A stretch of DNA of 64,000 nt from Trichobilharzia regenti. Taxonomy: Eukaryota > Platyhelminthes > Trematoda > Strigeidida > Schistosomatidae. This document shows, piece by piece, positions 21,280 through 29,597 of the stretch (its first letter is position 1; each line of letters begins with the position of its first letter). Below the pieces are notes generated by a model that made no database searches, was not told the origin of the DNA, and was given only the letters and a program-made list of their open reading frames with translations. Both the position numbers and the translations under genes were made by a program. The stretch spans positions 121,721,842 to 121,785,841 of the forward strand of contig OX235270.1 in assembly GCA_944472135.2 (NCBI GenBank), in the 5' to 3' direction.

Positions 21280-24200
21280 ATTATTGTATCCTTTAGTTCC
21301 TAGAGGAACATAGGGCTTCAGCTGCGCACCTCCATTGACTTCGGTTTTCTGACAACTTTTTCACCCTGCTCCAGGTCTGCCCACATGCTTTCATCTCCTC
21401 TTCACATGACCTCCTCCAAGTCACCCTTGGACGACCAACTCGCCGCCTCCCTTTCGGGTTCCACTCGAGGGCTTGTCTAGTGATGTCACTTGATGGTTTC
21501 CTCAGCGTATGGCCAATCCATCTCCATTTCTTTCTGCCTATTTGTTTCACAATCGGTTCCTGATTGGTTCGCTCCCAGAGATCCCTGTTGCTGATCTTTT
21601 CTGGCCATCTGATCTTGAGTATTGAGCGGAGACAGTTGTTAATGAAGGTTTGAAGTTTGTTTGAGATGCTCTTTATGACTCGCCAAGTCTCTGATCCGTA
21701 TAGTAGCACTGACTTCACATTGGAGTTGAAAATCCGGATCTTATTTTTGATGCTGAGTGCTGTTGACCTCCACACAGATTTGAGAGTAATGAAAGCTTGT
21801 CTTGCTTTTCCGATTCTGGCTTTGATGTCCTCGTCAGTTCCGCCTGTAGTTGAGACGATGCTTCCCAGGTAGGTGAAGGAGGTTGTTTCTTTCAGGTTCT
21901 TCCCATTTATGCTTATTGTGGTCTGTTGTTGCTGTTGATGTTGGCAAGGAATCTTCATCATCTCTGTTTTATCTATGTTCACGTGAAGTCCTATCTTTGA
22001 TGCTTCTTCTGCCAACTTGTTACTTTTCATTTGCATATCTTCCAGTTTATGGGAAATCAGACATATATCATCGGCGAAATCCAGATCCTCCAAGTCTTTT
22101 GTGTCAGTCCATTTTATGCCTGTTCCCTCGTTGGTTGCCGTTGTCTGTCGCATTATCCAATCAATTGCAATCAGGAAGATCATTGGTGATAGTAGACAGC
22201 CTTGCCTCACTCCCGTCCTCACTTCGAAGGCTTCCGTAAGTTTCCCGTTGTGGATTACTTGGCATGCAGCATTGTCGTATAACTGTTGGATGAGGTGTAT
22301 AATTGTCGATGGGACCCCGTAGTAGCGAAGTAGTTTCCAAATGACCTCTCGATCGACGCTGTCGAAGGCCTTTTCAAAGTCGATGAAGTTGAGATAGAGA
22401 GGTGACTGCCATTCCAAGCTTTGTTCAATGATGATCCGTAGAGTGGCGATTTGATCAATACATGATTTGTTTCTCCTGAATCCAGCCTGTTCCGGACGAA
22501 GTTTTTCATCTAGGGCTTGTTTGATTCTCTCCAGGATGATGCGACTTAGTATCTTGCTTGGAATGGACAGAAGCATAATTCCACGCCAGTTTTTACATTG
22601 ACTTAAGTCTCCTTTCTTTGGAAGTTTGAATAAGTAACTGTTCTTCCAATCCTCGGGTACTTTGCCCTCTTTCCACACCTTCTCCAGTAGTGGTGTCATC
22701 AAGTCCGCTGTTGTCTCTGGGTCTATTTTCAAAGCCTCTGCTGGGATTCCATCTGGTCCCGGTGTTTTCCCAGTTTTAAGCATCTTGATTGCATTCAGGA
22801 CTTCTGATTTCGTCGGGGGGTCAGTGTTCACTGGTAGTTCTGCTTCCGTTGTTGGTATTGCTGGACGTGTTGTAGGTGGCGGACGATTTAGAAGTCTTTT
22901 GAAGTGTTCAACCCAGTGCTTTCTCTGTTCCACCTCTTTGGTGATTGACTTTCCATTGTCGTCCTTTATTGGCTTAATCTGTGTCGAACGTTTGCCCGAA
23001 AGGTTCCTAGTTGTTTGGTAGAGTGTGGCGAGGTCTCCTTTGCCTGCAGCTTGTTCTGCTTCGTTTGCCATGGTTTCATAATATTTTCTTTTGTCTTCCC
23101 TGGCACTTTTCTTCACTCTTTTGTTCAGTGTATTGTAGCTTGCATTCAGCTCCTGTTTTTGTTGCTCGTCCGTGCACTGGATAATCTTTTGCTTCACTGT
23201 CCTTCTCTCTTCTATTAGTTTCCAAGTGTCCGTAGTGAGCCACTGTTTGTCCTGTCTCTTTTTTCTGCCTAGAATTTCTATGCAGGTTTGGCTCCACACC
23301 GTTTTCAAGTTGTTCCAGTGCTTTTCAACGCCGACCTCTTCGCTAGTGTTGATTTGTGTCTCGACTTTGTCCTTTATGCTTGCAATGAAGATGTCCTTTG
23401 TAGCCTGGTCCTTCAGCTTTTGAGTGTTGAACTTGGCTTGTGGTCTATCTGCAGCTCCTGATTCCCTGAAAGCTTTTAATTTGATTTGGATTGTCCCTTG
23501 TACGAGATAGTGGTCTGAGCCAACGTCTGCTCCTCTTCTTGCTTTTGTGTCCAGTAGGCTGCGCCTCCACTTCCTTGAGATTGAGATGAAGTCGATTTGG
23601 TTTTTGGTTTGCCCGTCTGGTGACACCCATGTAGCCTTGTGGATATCTTTGTGCTTGTATACACTGCCACCAATCACCAGTTCGTTGAAGGCGCAGAAGT
23701 CGGCGAAGAGTTCTCCGTTTTCATTCATTTCTCCTAGAGCTTCTCTACCCATGATGAGTTCCCTTCCCGTATTGTCTGGTCCCAGTTTGGCGTTCATGTC
23801 TCCCATTAGTATTTTCATGTCGCCAGCTGGAGTATTGTCCATTGTTGCCTGTAGTTGCCTGTAGAATTCTTCTTTCTTCTCGAGGTCTGCGTTGTTTGTG
23901 GGTGCATAACATTGTATGATTGACACTTTCCTTCCTTTGGAGTTGAACCTGGCGGTCATTATCCTGGACGAAATCGCCTCCCATTGTATCAGGGCTTTCG
24001 TTGCCGTTGGTGACATCATGATAGCCACGCCCTCGGTGTGCGTGTGGTTATCTTCTGGGTGACCGGAGTAGATCACTGACTCACCTGTTGACAATTTGGT
24101 GAGTCCACTCCCATTCCATCTGCTCTCACATATTCCCAGCACTTGTATTCCGTATCTTTTCATCTCGTTGGCGATCTGGGCAGCTTTTCCAGTCTCGTAC

Positions 24201-24335
24201 ATAGTTCGAACGTTCCATGTTCCTACACAGACTTTTTCTTTTGGTGCAAGGAGGTTCAGCATACTGAAGATTCTGTAGCAATTTTTGTTTACAGGGTGGG
24301 GTTGCTAGCCTCACGCCTGAGAAAAGAATGATTAC
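21280..24335 (-). mobile_element. Full-length RTE LINE (SR2-like)
   Basis: The element runs on the minus strand from a short 5' leader (24263-24335) through the 989-codon ORF to a 3' end at about 21280. It ends with a hairpin-capable gttcctctaggaac and a short (aat)n tail, as usual for RTE elements, which have very short 3' UTRs and no poly(A). I could not identify a target-site duplication by eye. Decayed relatives occur at 2840, 12890, 35965, 38764, 50466, 58063 and 62225. Confidence 0.85.
21293..24262 (-). CDS. RTE LINE polyprotein: AP-like endonuclease and reverse transcriptase
   Basis: The frame is intact, with 989 residues. Residues about 10-260 form an exonuclease-endonuclease-phosphatase fold: VGTWNVRTMYE, GICESRWNG, IQCYAPTNNAD, GDMNAKLG (about 155) and the catalytic SDHYLV (about 250). 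The linker contains KRVKKSAREDKR. RT motifs include PDGIPAEAL, RPEQAGFRRNKSCIDQIATL, NFIDFEKAFDSVDRE (about 630), GVRQGCLLSPMIF and FADDICLISHKLED (catalytic Asp pair, about 732). The C-terminus has KSVLLYGSETW, RWPEKISNRDLW and a basic GRRRVGRPRVTW segment. The start is the Met at 24262, just after the conserved leader. The protein would nick target DNA and reverse-transcribe its own RNA. All catalytic motifs appear kept, so the copy may be competent. Confidence 0.93.
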   Translation of the reverse strand: MLNLLAPKEKVCVGTWNVRTMYETGKAAQIANEMKRYGIQVLGICESRWNGSGLTKLSTGESVIYSGHPEDNHTHTEGVAIMMSPTATKALIQWEAISSRIMTARFNSKGRKVSIIQCYAPTNNADLEKKEEFYRQLQATMDNTPAGDMKILMGDMNAKLGPDNTGRELIMGREALGEMNENGELFADFCAFNELVIGGSVYKHKDIHKATWVSPDGQTKNQIDFISISRKWRRSLLDTKARRGADVGSDHYLVQGTIQIKLKAFRESGAADRPQAKFNTQKLKDQATKDIFIASIKDKVETQINTSEEVGVEKHWNNLKTVWSQTCIEILGRKKRQDKQWLTTDTWKLIEERRTVKQKIIQCTDEQQKQELNASYNTLNKRVKKSAREDKRKYYETMANEAEQAAGKGDLATLYQTTRNLSGKRSTQIKPIKDDNGKSITKEVEQRKHWVEHFKRLLNRPPPTTRPAIPTTEAELPVNTDPPTKSEVLNAIKMLKTGKTPGPDGIPAEALKIDPETTADLMTPLLEKVWKEGKVPEDWKNSYLFKLPKKGDLSQCKNWRGIMLLSIPSKILSRIILERIKQALDEKLRPEQAGFRRNKSCIDQIATLRIIIEQSLEWQSPLYLNFIDFEKAFDSVDREVIWKLLRYYGVPSTIIHLIQQLYDNAACQVIHNGKLTEAFEVRTGVRQGCLLSPMIFLIAIDWIMRQTTATNEGTGIKWTDTKDLEDLDFADDICLISHKLEDMQMKSNKLAEEASKIGLHVNIDKTEMMKIPCQHQQQQQTTISINGKNLKETTSFTYLGSIVSTTGGTDEDIKARIGKARQAFITLKSVWRSTALSIKNKIRIFNSNVKSVLLYGSETWRVIKSISNKLQTFINNCLRSILKIRWPEKISNRDLWERTNQEPIVKQIGRKKWRWIGHTLRKPSSDITRQALEWNPKGRRRVGRPRVTWRRSCEEEMKACGQTWSRVKKLSENRSQWRCAAEALCSSRN

Positions 24336-25356
24336 ATTAAGTAAAAGTTTAGAGAGAAGCAACTTTTTGGGTTGCTCCCCTCAAAATCAGAAAATAACGG
24401 ACAAACAATGAGAACAACATCAACAAAGGAAACAGTTCACAGAAAAAAGGGCAAAAAGCGACGACAACTATACAATAAGACAACATGCAATATAGTTCAG
24501 TACATATAACTAAAATGATATCTTAACCATAAACTCACTGACTTGGAGCAACTTGAACATATAAATCCAACAATATATACAATTATAGATGTGTTTATGT
24601 TTAAAAATTCCACAAATCCAAACAGTGAGTTATGTGTATTATCTGTCAATAAGATTGTATTTTTTGGATTCAGTGTTCGAAAGGTTAATAATTGTGATAA
24701 TTTCCGCAAACACTTTGCATAAAATTTTAGAGTAATAAGATATTTTATTTATCTTTAGTTAGTGAACAAAAATAACCACAGTTACTAAACAGAATATATA
24801 TATGTATAAATTTATTAATCACTCTTTAAGGACTCCTCTTGCTTTCTTTTGCGTTGCTGCTGTTTGCTTTCTTTTTTCTCTCACCATTTTAGCTTCCATT
24901 TGACTTTTTGAATGAGAATGAATGATGTGGATATTTGACCATTTACAATGACAAATGATCTGCAAACATTATTGGTTCCATATCTTTCAGTTGCCTAGTT
25001 AATAACGAATTAACTTTCCCCACGACGCAACCTGGATTACAGTTGTGGAATATACCTTTATACCATTAAAAAGTATTGATTTATAATGCTTCACGATTGT
25101 GACTTATAACATAACTGATCGTATCTGTAAAAATAGCTTTCATTTCTTGAAAATACCCGTTTAAAAGAAAATATATAGTATCATTATTGTTATTATTCTG
25201 CATTGGGTACAATTCACTCGTGATGTTACGATGAAAATGCTGACAAAACTATACAAGTGTATTACTTATTTTAAATTATTACCAAATTTGGATATAAATC
25301 AAGAATAAGATTCGGTTTTGTACACACCTAAGTTATATTGGGAGTTACTTCAAGCT
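24336..25356. other. No gene seen
   Basis: AT-rich sequence with small open frames only. It contains no recognisable repeat family apart from short A/T runs. Confidence 0.4.
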
Positions 25357-25585
25357 TTATTTTTTCCCAAGTATTTGTAATCCATTCAAAACATACTTGG
25401 GTTTTTTAGTTAATGCGAAGACAATATTTCTATATTTCTTGATGTGCTCCATTGAGGGACTAGTTATCACATTGCTCCCACAAACTGAAGACAAAATGGA
25501 CAGAATCCATGTAATTTCATCATAAACCGAATTTATGTAATTTAAATAGTACTTATTCATGCCTGTACATTTGGCGTGTCCTACA
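25357..25585 (-). CDS. Probable terminal exon of an unrecognised host gene
   Basis: On the minus strand a textbook acceptor (a T-rich tract ending ttcctaccag) opens a frame reading VGHAKCTGMNKYYLNYINSV. It continues through DEITWILSILSSVCGSN and PSMEHIKKYRNIVFALTKKP and ends ILGKK at 25357. The stop codon overlaps an AATAAA at 25356-25361, which fits a last exon with its polyadenylation signal immediately after the stop. The exon begins with one base of a split codon, so an upstream exon ending with two bases is required; I did not find it. I do not recognise the protein. It could also be a fragment of an unfamiliar element. Confidence 0.4.
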
Positions 25586-25740
25586 CTGGTAGGAAAAAAA
25601 TATGTATTTTATTAAATCATTATTATTAAGTATGCTTGCTAATCGTATATGTAATTTATCATATTGATGATGCCTGTAAACTGGCGTCCCTCATGTACAA
25701 AATGAGAATATATAGTAATAATAATCATTATAAGTGAACA

Positions 25741-26737
25741 ACGAATGCCAAGAAACCTAACAGATGGGATAGCAGACCTTAGAGCTGCAGAGACACGCAT
25801 CAGCGATTGGAACGAGAATAAAGCAGATTGACAAATGTTTCTCCTATGAACAAGCAGAAAATTGGTAGAGAAATGACCCAGAAAGGAGAAGCGAATTTTC
25901 GAAAGATGTAATCTTGACTTTCCTTTTGCATGAGCTCGGGAGTTGTAAATTGATAGAAAGGCGAGGCTTTGATAGTAAAATACGAGTTGACGGAAACAGT
26001 ATGTATAACTAATGCAGTGGCAGCTGTTTCACTGAGAGGTTCGGGGAGATAAGAGCAAGCGTGTTGGCAATTCAGATGGTAGAGAGATATGTATTACGGC
26101 CTCTGATTGTTGGAGACATTTTTTTAGAGGCGGGAGCTTGCAAAACACTTCAGACACTTGTTGTAACATCAGATTAACGGAAAGTAATAATGGGTGAAAA
26201 CTTTTTTAGAGAAGTTGGTGCAGTGGCTGGTATGAATGTTAAGAAATTGAACACGACATATGGACAGATTATGATTATCGAGAACGGTGAAGTAGTGGGA
26301 GCACAGATAGTAACACATTTTTACAGGGAAGACCCAAATATCGGAAGGTTGGTGACTTATTTAGCTAGCTTATTCACAGGAATTGAAAAGATCTACGATT
26401 TTGGGGTGAGTTAGAGGATGAGATATCGCTGGAGAATAGAAGAAAAGTGACCTTTACAACTCAACAACGACCAGCGAATTTAGAGGGGGGAGTAAACAGA
26501 CCAAAATGTTGATTGTGGGGGGGGGATAATAAGAGAACAGGGCAGTCCGAACAGGTCCCTAGGCTTGTTGGATAAGAAACTCACCGGGAAGTGTAAATTT
26601 TGCGTTAATTTTCGAAAGCTGAATACCACAGCAGAACTGAGACCATGTGCCACGCCTTCTACAGCAGAAACCTTGCACATGCTAGTGAGGATACAGCTTT
26701 TAGAGGATGAGTGTTTTGACGTTCACGGATAATAAGA
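25741..26737 (+). pseudogene. Ty3/gypsy element fragment (protease and start of RT), second gypsy family
   Basis: Broken frames read as a retroviral-type polyprotein. There is a protease-like stretch, and 26084-26160 contains LRPLIVGDIFLEAGACKTLQ. An open frame 26190-26414 starts MGENFFREVG. Then 26560-26690 contains CKFCVNFRKLNTTAELRPCA, the RT entry motif, which matches HVDFRQLNSITELRPCATPS of the copy at 37367. The reading stops near 26700. The fragment is immediately followed by the LTR of a different gypsy element. Confidence 0.6.
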
Positions 26738-26741
26738 AGTA
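26738..26741 (+). other. Target-site duplication AGTA, left copy
   Basis: AGTA directly precedes the 5' LTR and is repeated directly after the 3' LTR (35674-35677). A 4-bp duplication is normal for Ty3/gypsy integrases. Confidence 0.7.
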
Positions 26742-27200
26742 TGTGGAGTCCTCAAAAATAAACTTATCCAAATTTTACTACTATGTAAATAATGAACATA
26801 TTGTACACTACTTTGTTTTAACCATAAACTCTGTACTTTGAACTTTACCTCGGGTTTTGAAAAAATATATAGTTCTGCCTTCGACTCTCCGTCTTCTCCA
26901 CCATCTCAACTGCCGTCGATCAATTTTAATCACCTGCTTTCTATCTCAAACTTTTGCAGGAGCACCGTAGTTCTTCCTACGTACTTTGGTCGACCTCCGG
27001 CAACGTCAACATTGGAGAATTAGTACTGGAGCAGTCTTCCCGCAGCACCTGGAGTCTATTACGTTTATTGTGAACTTTGGATCTTTGTAAACCGAAGTAA
27101 CCAAACTTTAATACATTCTTCCCGTAACTAAACTGATTTGGTACTTTATTTTCTATTTCAATTTGGGTAACTAAGCTAACAGAGTAAAAGGTCCACCACA
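26742..27200 (+). repeat. 5' LTR of the CsRn1-like gypsy element
   Basis: The LTR is 459 bp, begins TGTGG and ends CCACA (perfect 5-bp terminal inversion). It matches 35216-35673 throughout, except for the final dozen bases (aaaaggtccaccaca here, aaaatttcaccaca there). Confidence 0.92.
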
Positions 27201-27205
27201 ATAAT

Positions 27206-27216
27206 TGGTGAGCCTG
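27206..27216 (+). promoter_or_regulatory. Primer-binding site of the gypsy element
   Basis: tggtgagcctg lies five bases after the LTR end. The tggtga start is what a tRNA-Trp 3' end (as used by CsRn1-type elements) would pair with, though the following bases deviate. The primer identity is an inference. Confidence 0.45.
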
Positions 27217-27386
27217 TTTTGAACCTTTTTTTATGGTTAACCCGTTTTCGAACCTTTTTGTTTCGATAGTTAACTCGTTTTGAATATTTTTGTTGTCATT
27301 TCGGTCTTTTAAACTCGCATTGCTTTAATTTTTGTTGTCATAAGTTTTGGTATTCTGTATATCTCTATACTTCAATATTTGTTTTT

Positions 27387-27767
27387 TTGACAATGGCTCC
27401 ATATAAACCTACCACTATCCCCGAAGAACTTCATAAAGGCGAAGCGACACAGAACTCTCCTGTTACCGCCTGGCCGGATTCCACATCTATGAAGGACGCA
27501 CCACTGTTTTGGTTACTTTCCCAGTTAACATCTCAAATACAAGACTTACGACTGGAAGTGTCTGAGCTTCGAGCACAACAGAACCAGTCACATACGGTAT
27601 CCAAGCAACGGCGATCAAGATCTAGACGACGTTCTAGAACACCGTCTCAAAGCCGTAACATTTGTTGGTATCTTAGGAGGTATGGGCATAATGCCCTGAA
27701 GTGTGTTCGACCGTGCATGTACAACAGTAGTAACTCATCTCAGGGAAACTCCCCAGCCAGACAGTAA
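27387..27767 (+). CDS. Gag remnant of the gypsy element
   Basis: The 126-residue frame is much shorter than a complete Gag. It has an N-terminal piece (WPDSTSMKDAPLFW), a predicted helical stretch (LTSQIQDLRLEVSELRAQQ) and an Arg/Ser-rich linker (RRSRSRRRSRTPSQ). The finger-like ICWYLRRYGHNALKCVRPC follows. CsRn1-type elements have a C-H-C-C finger of the form CxYHxxFG...C..PC; here the expected His is Leu. The middle of Gag appears deleted. It overlaps the next frame by one base at the stop/start. Confidence 0.65.
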   Translation: MTMAPYKPTTIPEELHKGEATQNSPVTAWPDSTSMKDAPLFWLLSQLTSQIQDLRLEVSELRAQQNQSHTVSKQRRSRSRRRSRTPSQSRNICWYLRRYGHNALKCVRPCMYNSSNSSQGNSPARQ

Positions 27768-28105
27768 TGGCGACGGCTGTTAATGGCAATCACCCCAGTC
27801 GCCTTTTCTATGTGAGGGATTTGACTACCGGCACATTATTCCTGGTAGATACAGGCGCCGAGGTCAGTGTTATTCCCCCCTCACTATCCAGGCGATCAGC
27901 CAAAATACCGGGGAAACTTTCACTCCATGCTGCCAACCAAACCAACATACAGACGTATGGCGAACAGTCAATGATTTTAAACTTGGGACTACGCCGACGT
28001 TTCACATGGATCTTCATAGTAGCTGACGTACTTCATGCTATACTAGGTGCAGACTTCCTAAGTCACTTCAATCTGTTGGTTGATATCAGCAAAAAAACTG
28101 GTTGA
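27767..28105 (+). CDS. Aspartic protease of the gypsy element
   Basis: [16 protein letters not shown] carries the retropepsin DTG triad, followed by [19 protein letters not shown] and [12 protein letters not shown] (the ILG flap-partner motif). The frame ends a few codons after a run of seven A, where an adjacent frame continues into the RT. Reading six A instead would join them, so a single-base indel is the likely cause rather than a standard -1 slip, because the phase does not fit a canonical slippery heptamer. Confidence 0.8.
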   Translation: MATAVNGNHPSRLFYVRDLTTGTLFLVDTGAEVSVIPPSLSRRSAKIPGKLSLHAANQTNIQTYGEQSMILNLGLRRRFTWIFIVADVLHAILGADFLSHFNLLVDISKKTG

Positions 28106-28916
28106 CAATTGCACCCAACTCAAGATCCATGGTATTACATGTGATTACTCTGTTCATAGCATCTGTATAGAAAAGCCGGAGAGTGAAATGTTCTCTGCTT
28201 TATTGCAACGATTTCCTAAAATCCTAAAACCATCATACAATGTCGAAGATATATCTCATACAGTTACGCATAAGATCATCACAACAGGACAACCTGTGAA
28301 GGCACGTCCACGACGGTTACCACCCGATAAACTAGCAGCAGCTAAGTCGGAATTCGAACATATGATGCAGCTAGGTATCATACGACCATCTAACAGTCCA
28401 TGGTCTTCACCTTTGCATATGGTACCTAAAACTAATCATGACTGGCGACCATGTGGAGATTATCGCGCTTTGAATAACGCTACGGTCCCAGACCGTTATC
28501 CAATACCTCATCTCCACGACTTCTCCTTGACCTTACATGGAAAGACCATTTTTACTAAAGTCGACTTGGTCAGGGCATATCATCAAATACCAGTGGTTCC
28601 GGAAGACACTGCAAAAACAGCAATTATTACGCCTTTTGGATTATCCGAATTCTTGAGAATGCTTTTCGAACTAAAGAATGCTGCTCAAACATTTCAGCGT
28701 TTTATGGACCAAGTTACCCAAGGTCTTGATTTCGTCTTTGTATATATCGACGATGTCTTGGTAGCCAGCTCATCGATGGGAGAACATATGGAACACTTAA
28801 GCCTGTTATTTCAAAGGTTTGAACAATTTGGAGTTGTTATCAATCCAAAGAAATGTATTTTTGGTTCCCCTTCCATTGAATTTTTAGGACATCGAATAAC
28901 TGTCGAAGGCATCAGG
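28080..28916 (+). pseudogene. Reverse transcriptase of the gypsy element, first part
   Basis: It contains all early RT motifs: [55 protein letters not shown] (first catalytic Asp), [29 protein letters not shown] (catalytic pair) and [12 protein letters not shown]. Homology stops after GIRPL at about 28917, where a CR1-type LINE begins. The frame runs on to 29075 only by chance. The RT resumes at about 32800. Confidence 0.85.
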
Positions 28917-28921
28917 CCTCT

Positions 28922-29371
28922 ATGGTGGTACACGGTGTTCCGGAACTGGAAACCGGCACTGCTTGTGAAAAACACATGCACGACGTACAACAATGGAGAT
29001 GGCTGTCATCTCAGATGGCCCCTGGCGCTTCTGGAGCCATCTCCATTTTCCGACTACCTCGTCCCGCTCATCTAACATTGATTAACTCTCCAAAGCTGCT
29101 GTGTGTCACATTCAACTCCCCGGAGCAGTTGTCCATATCACTTCAACGGTGGTATGAGACCAAGGGAAAAATTGGAGGACACATCCGATGCTGTGAAAGC
29201 AGACCCAGAAATATAAGGAGGCAGCAAACTGAGGCTTTAATACGACCCCAAGCTTCGGTGACACTAGAGCGATGCAGCTCTGAGAATAATAGTCTGTGTC
29301 TCCCAAGTGTCCTGCCTAAATCCATTGAAAAAAACTACAACGGGCCGGTTCTATCGGAATCGGCCAACTAG
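28922..29371 (+). CDS. CR1-type LINE ORF1 C-terminal part (truncated)
   Basis: 149 codons. The start MVVHGVPE followed by [15 protein letters not shown] and then FRLPRPA and [18 protein letters not shown] has the shape of the conserved C-terminal domain of CR1-type ORF1 proteins (xxxHGVPE...HD...FRLG...PRPLKV.F.S). These are thought to bind element RNA. The N-terminal half is missing because the copy is 5'-truncated. Identification is by pattern only. Confidence 0.5.
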   Translation: MVVHGVPELETGTACEKHMHDVQQWRWLSSQMAPGASGAISIFRLPRPAHLTLINSPKLLCVTFNSPEQLSISLQRWYETKGKIGGHIRCCESRPRNIRRQQTEALIRPQASVTLERCSSENNSLCLPSVLPKSIEKNYNGPVLSESAN

Positions 29372-29597
29372 TTCCAACATCAAGTCCCCCACCAGCAGAC
29401 GGTTTCACGTCAACTACCCCACAACACTCTGAGGTTGTTAGACTCACTGTCAGTTGCCTATATAGCAATGTGAGGGGGCTGAGAGGGAAAGTAGGTGAAC
29501 TCGAAATCTCCAAGCACACCTTCAACTGAAAATAATCATTCTCACTGAAACGTGGCTAAACCCCACTATCGCCGACAATGAAATCAGTATAGGTGAT

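Noticed and set aside
26838..27023. 61-codon frame present twice (also 35312-35497).
   Set aside because: Both copies are inside the gypsy LTRs; identical because the LTRs are identical, not because a protein is encoded.
28093..28100. Programmed frameshift between gypsy protease and RT at aaaaaaact.
   Set aside because: The A run resembles a -1 slippery site, but its phase relative to the zero frame is wrong; the RT frame is reached by losing one A, so a simple indel or read error is more likely.
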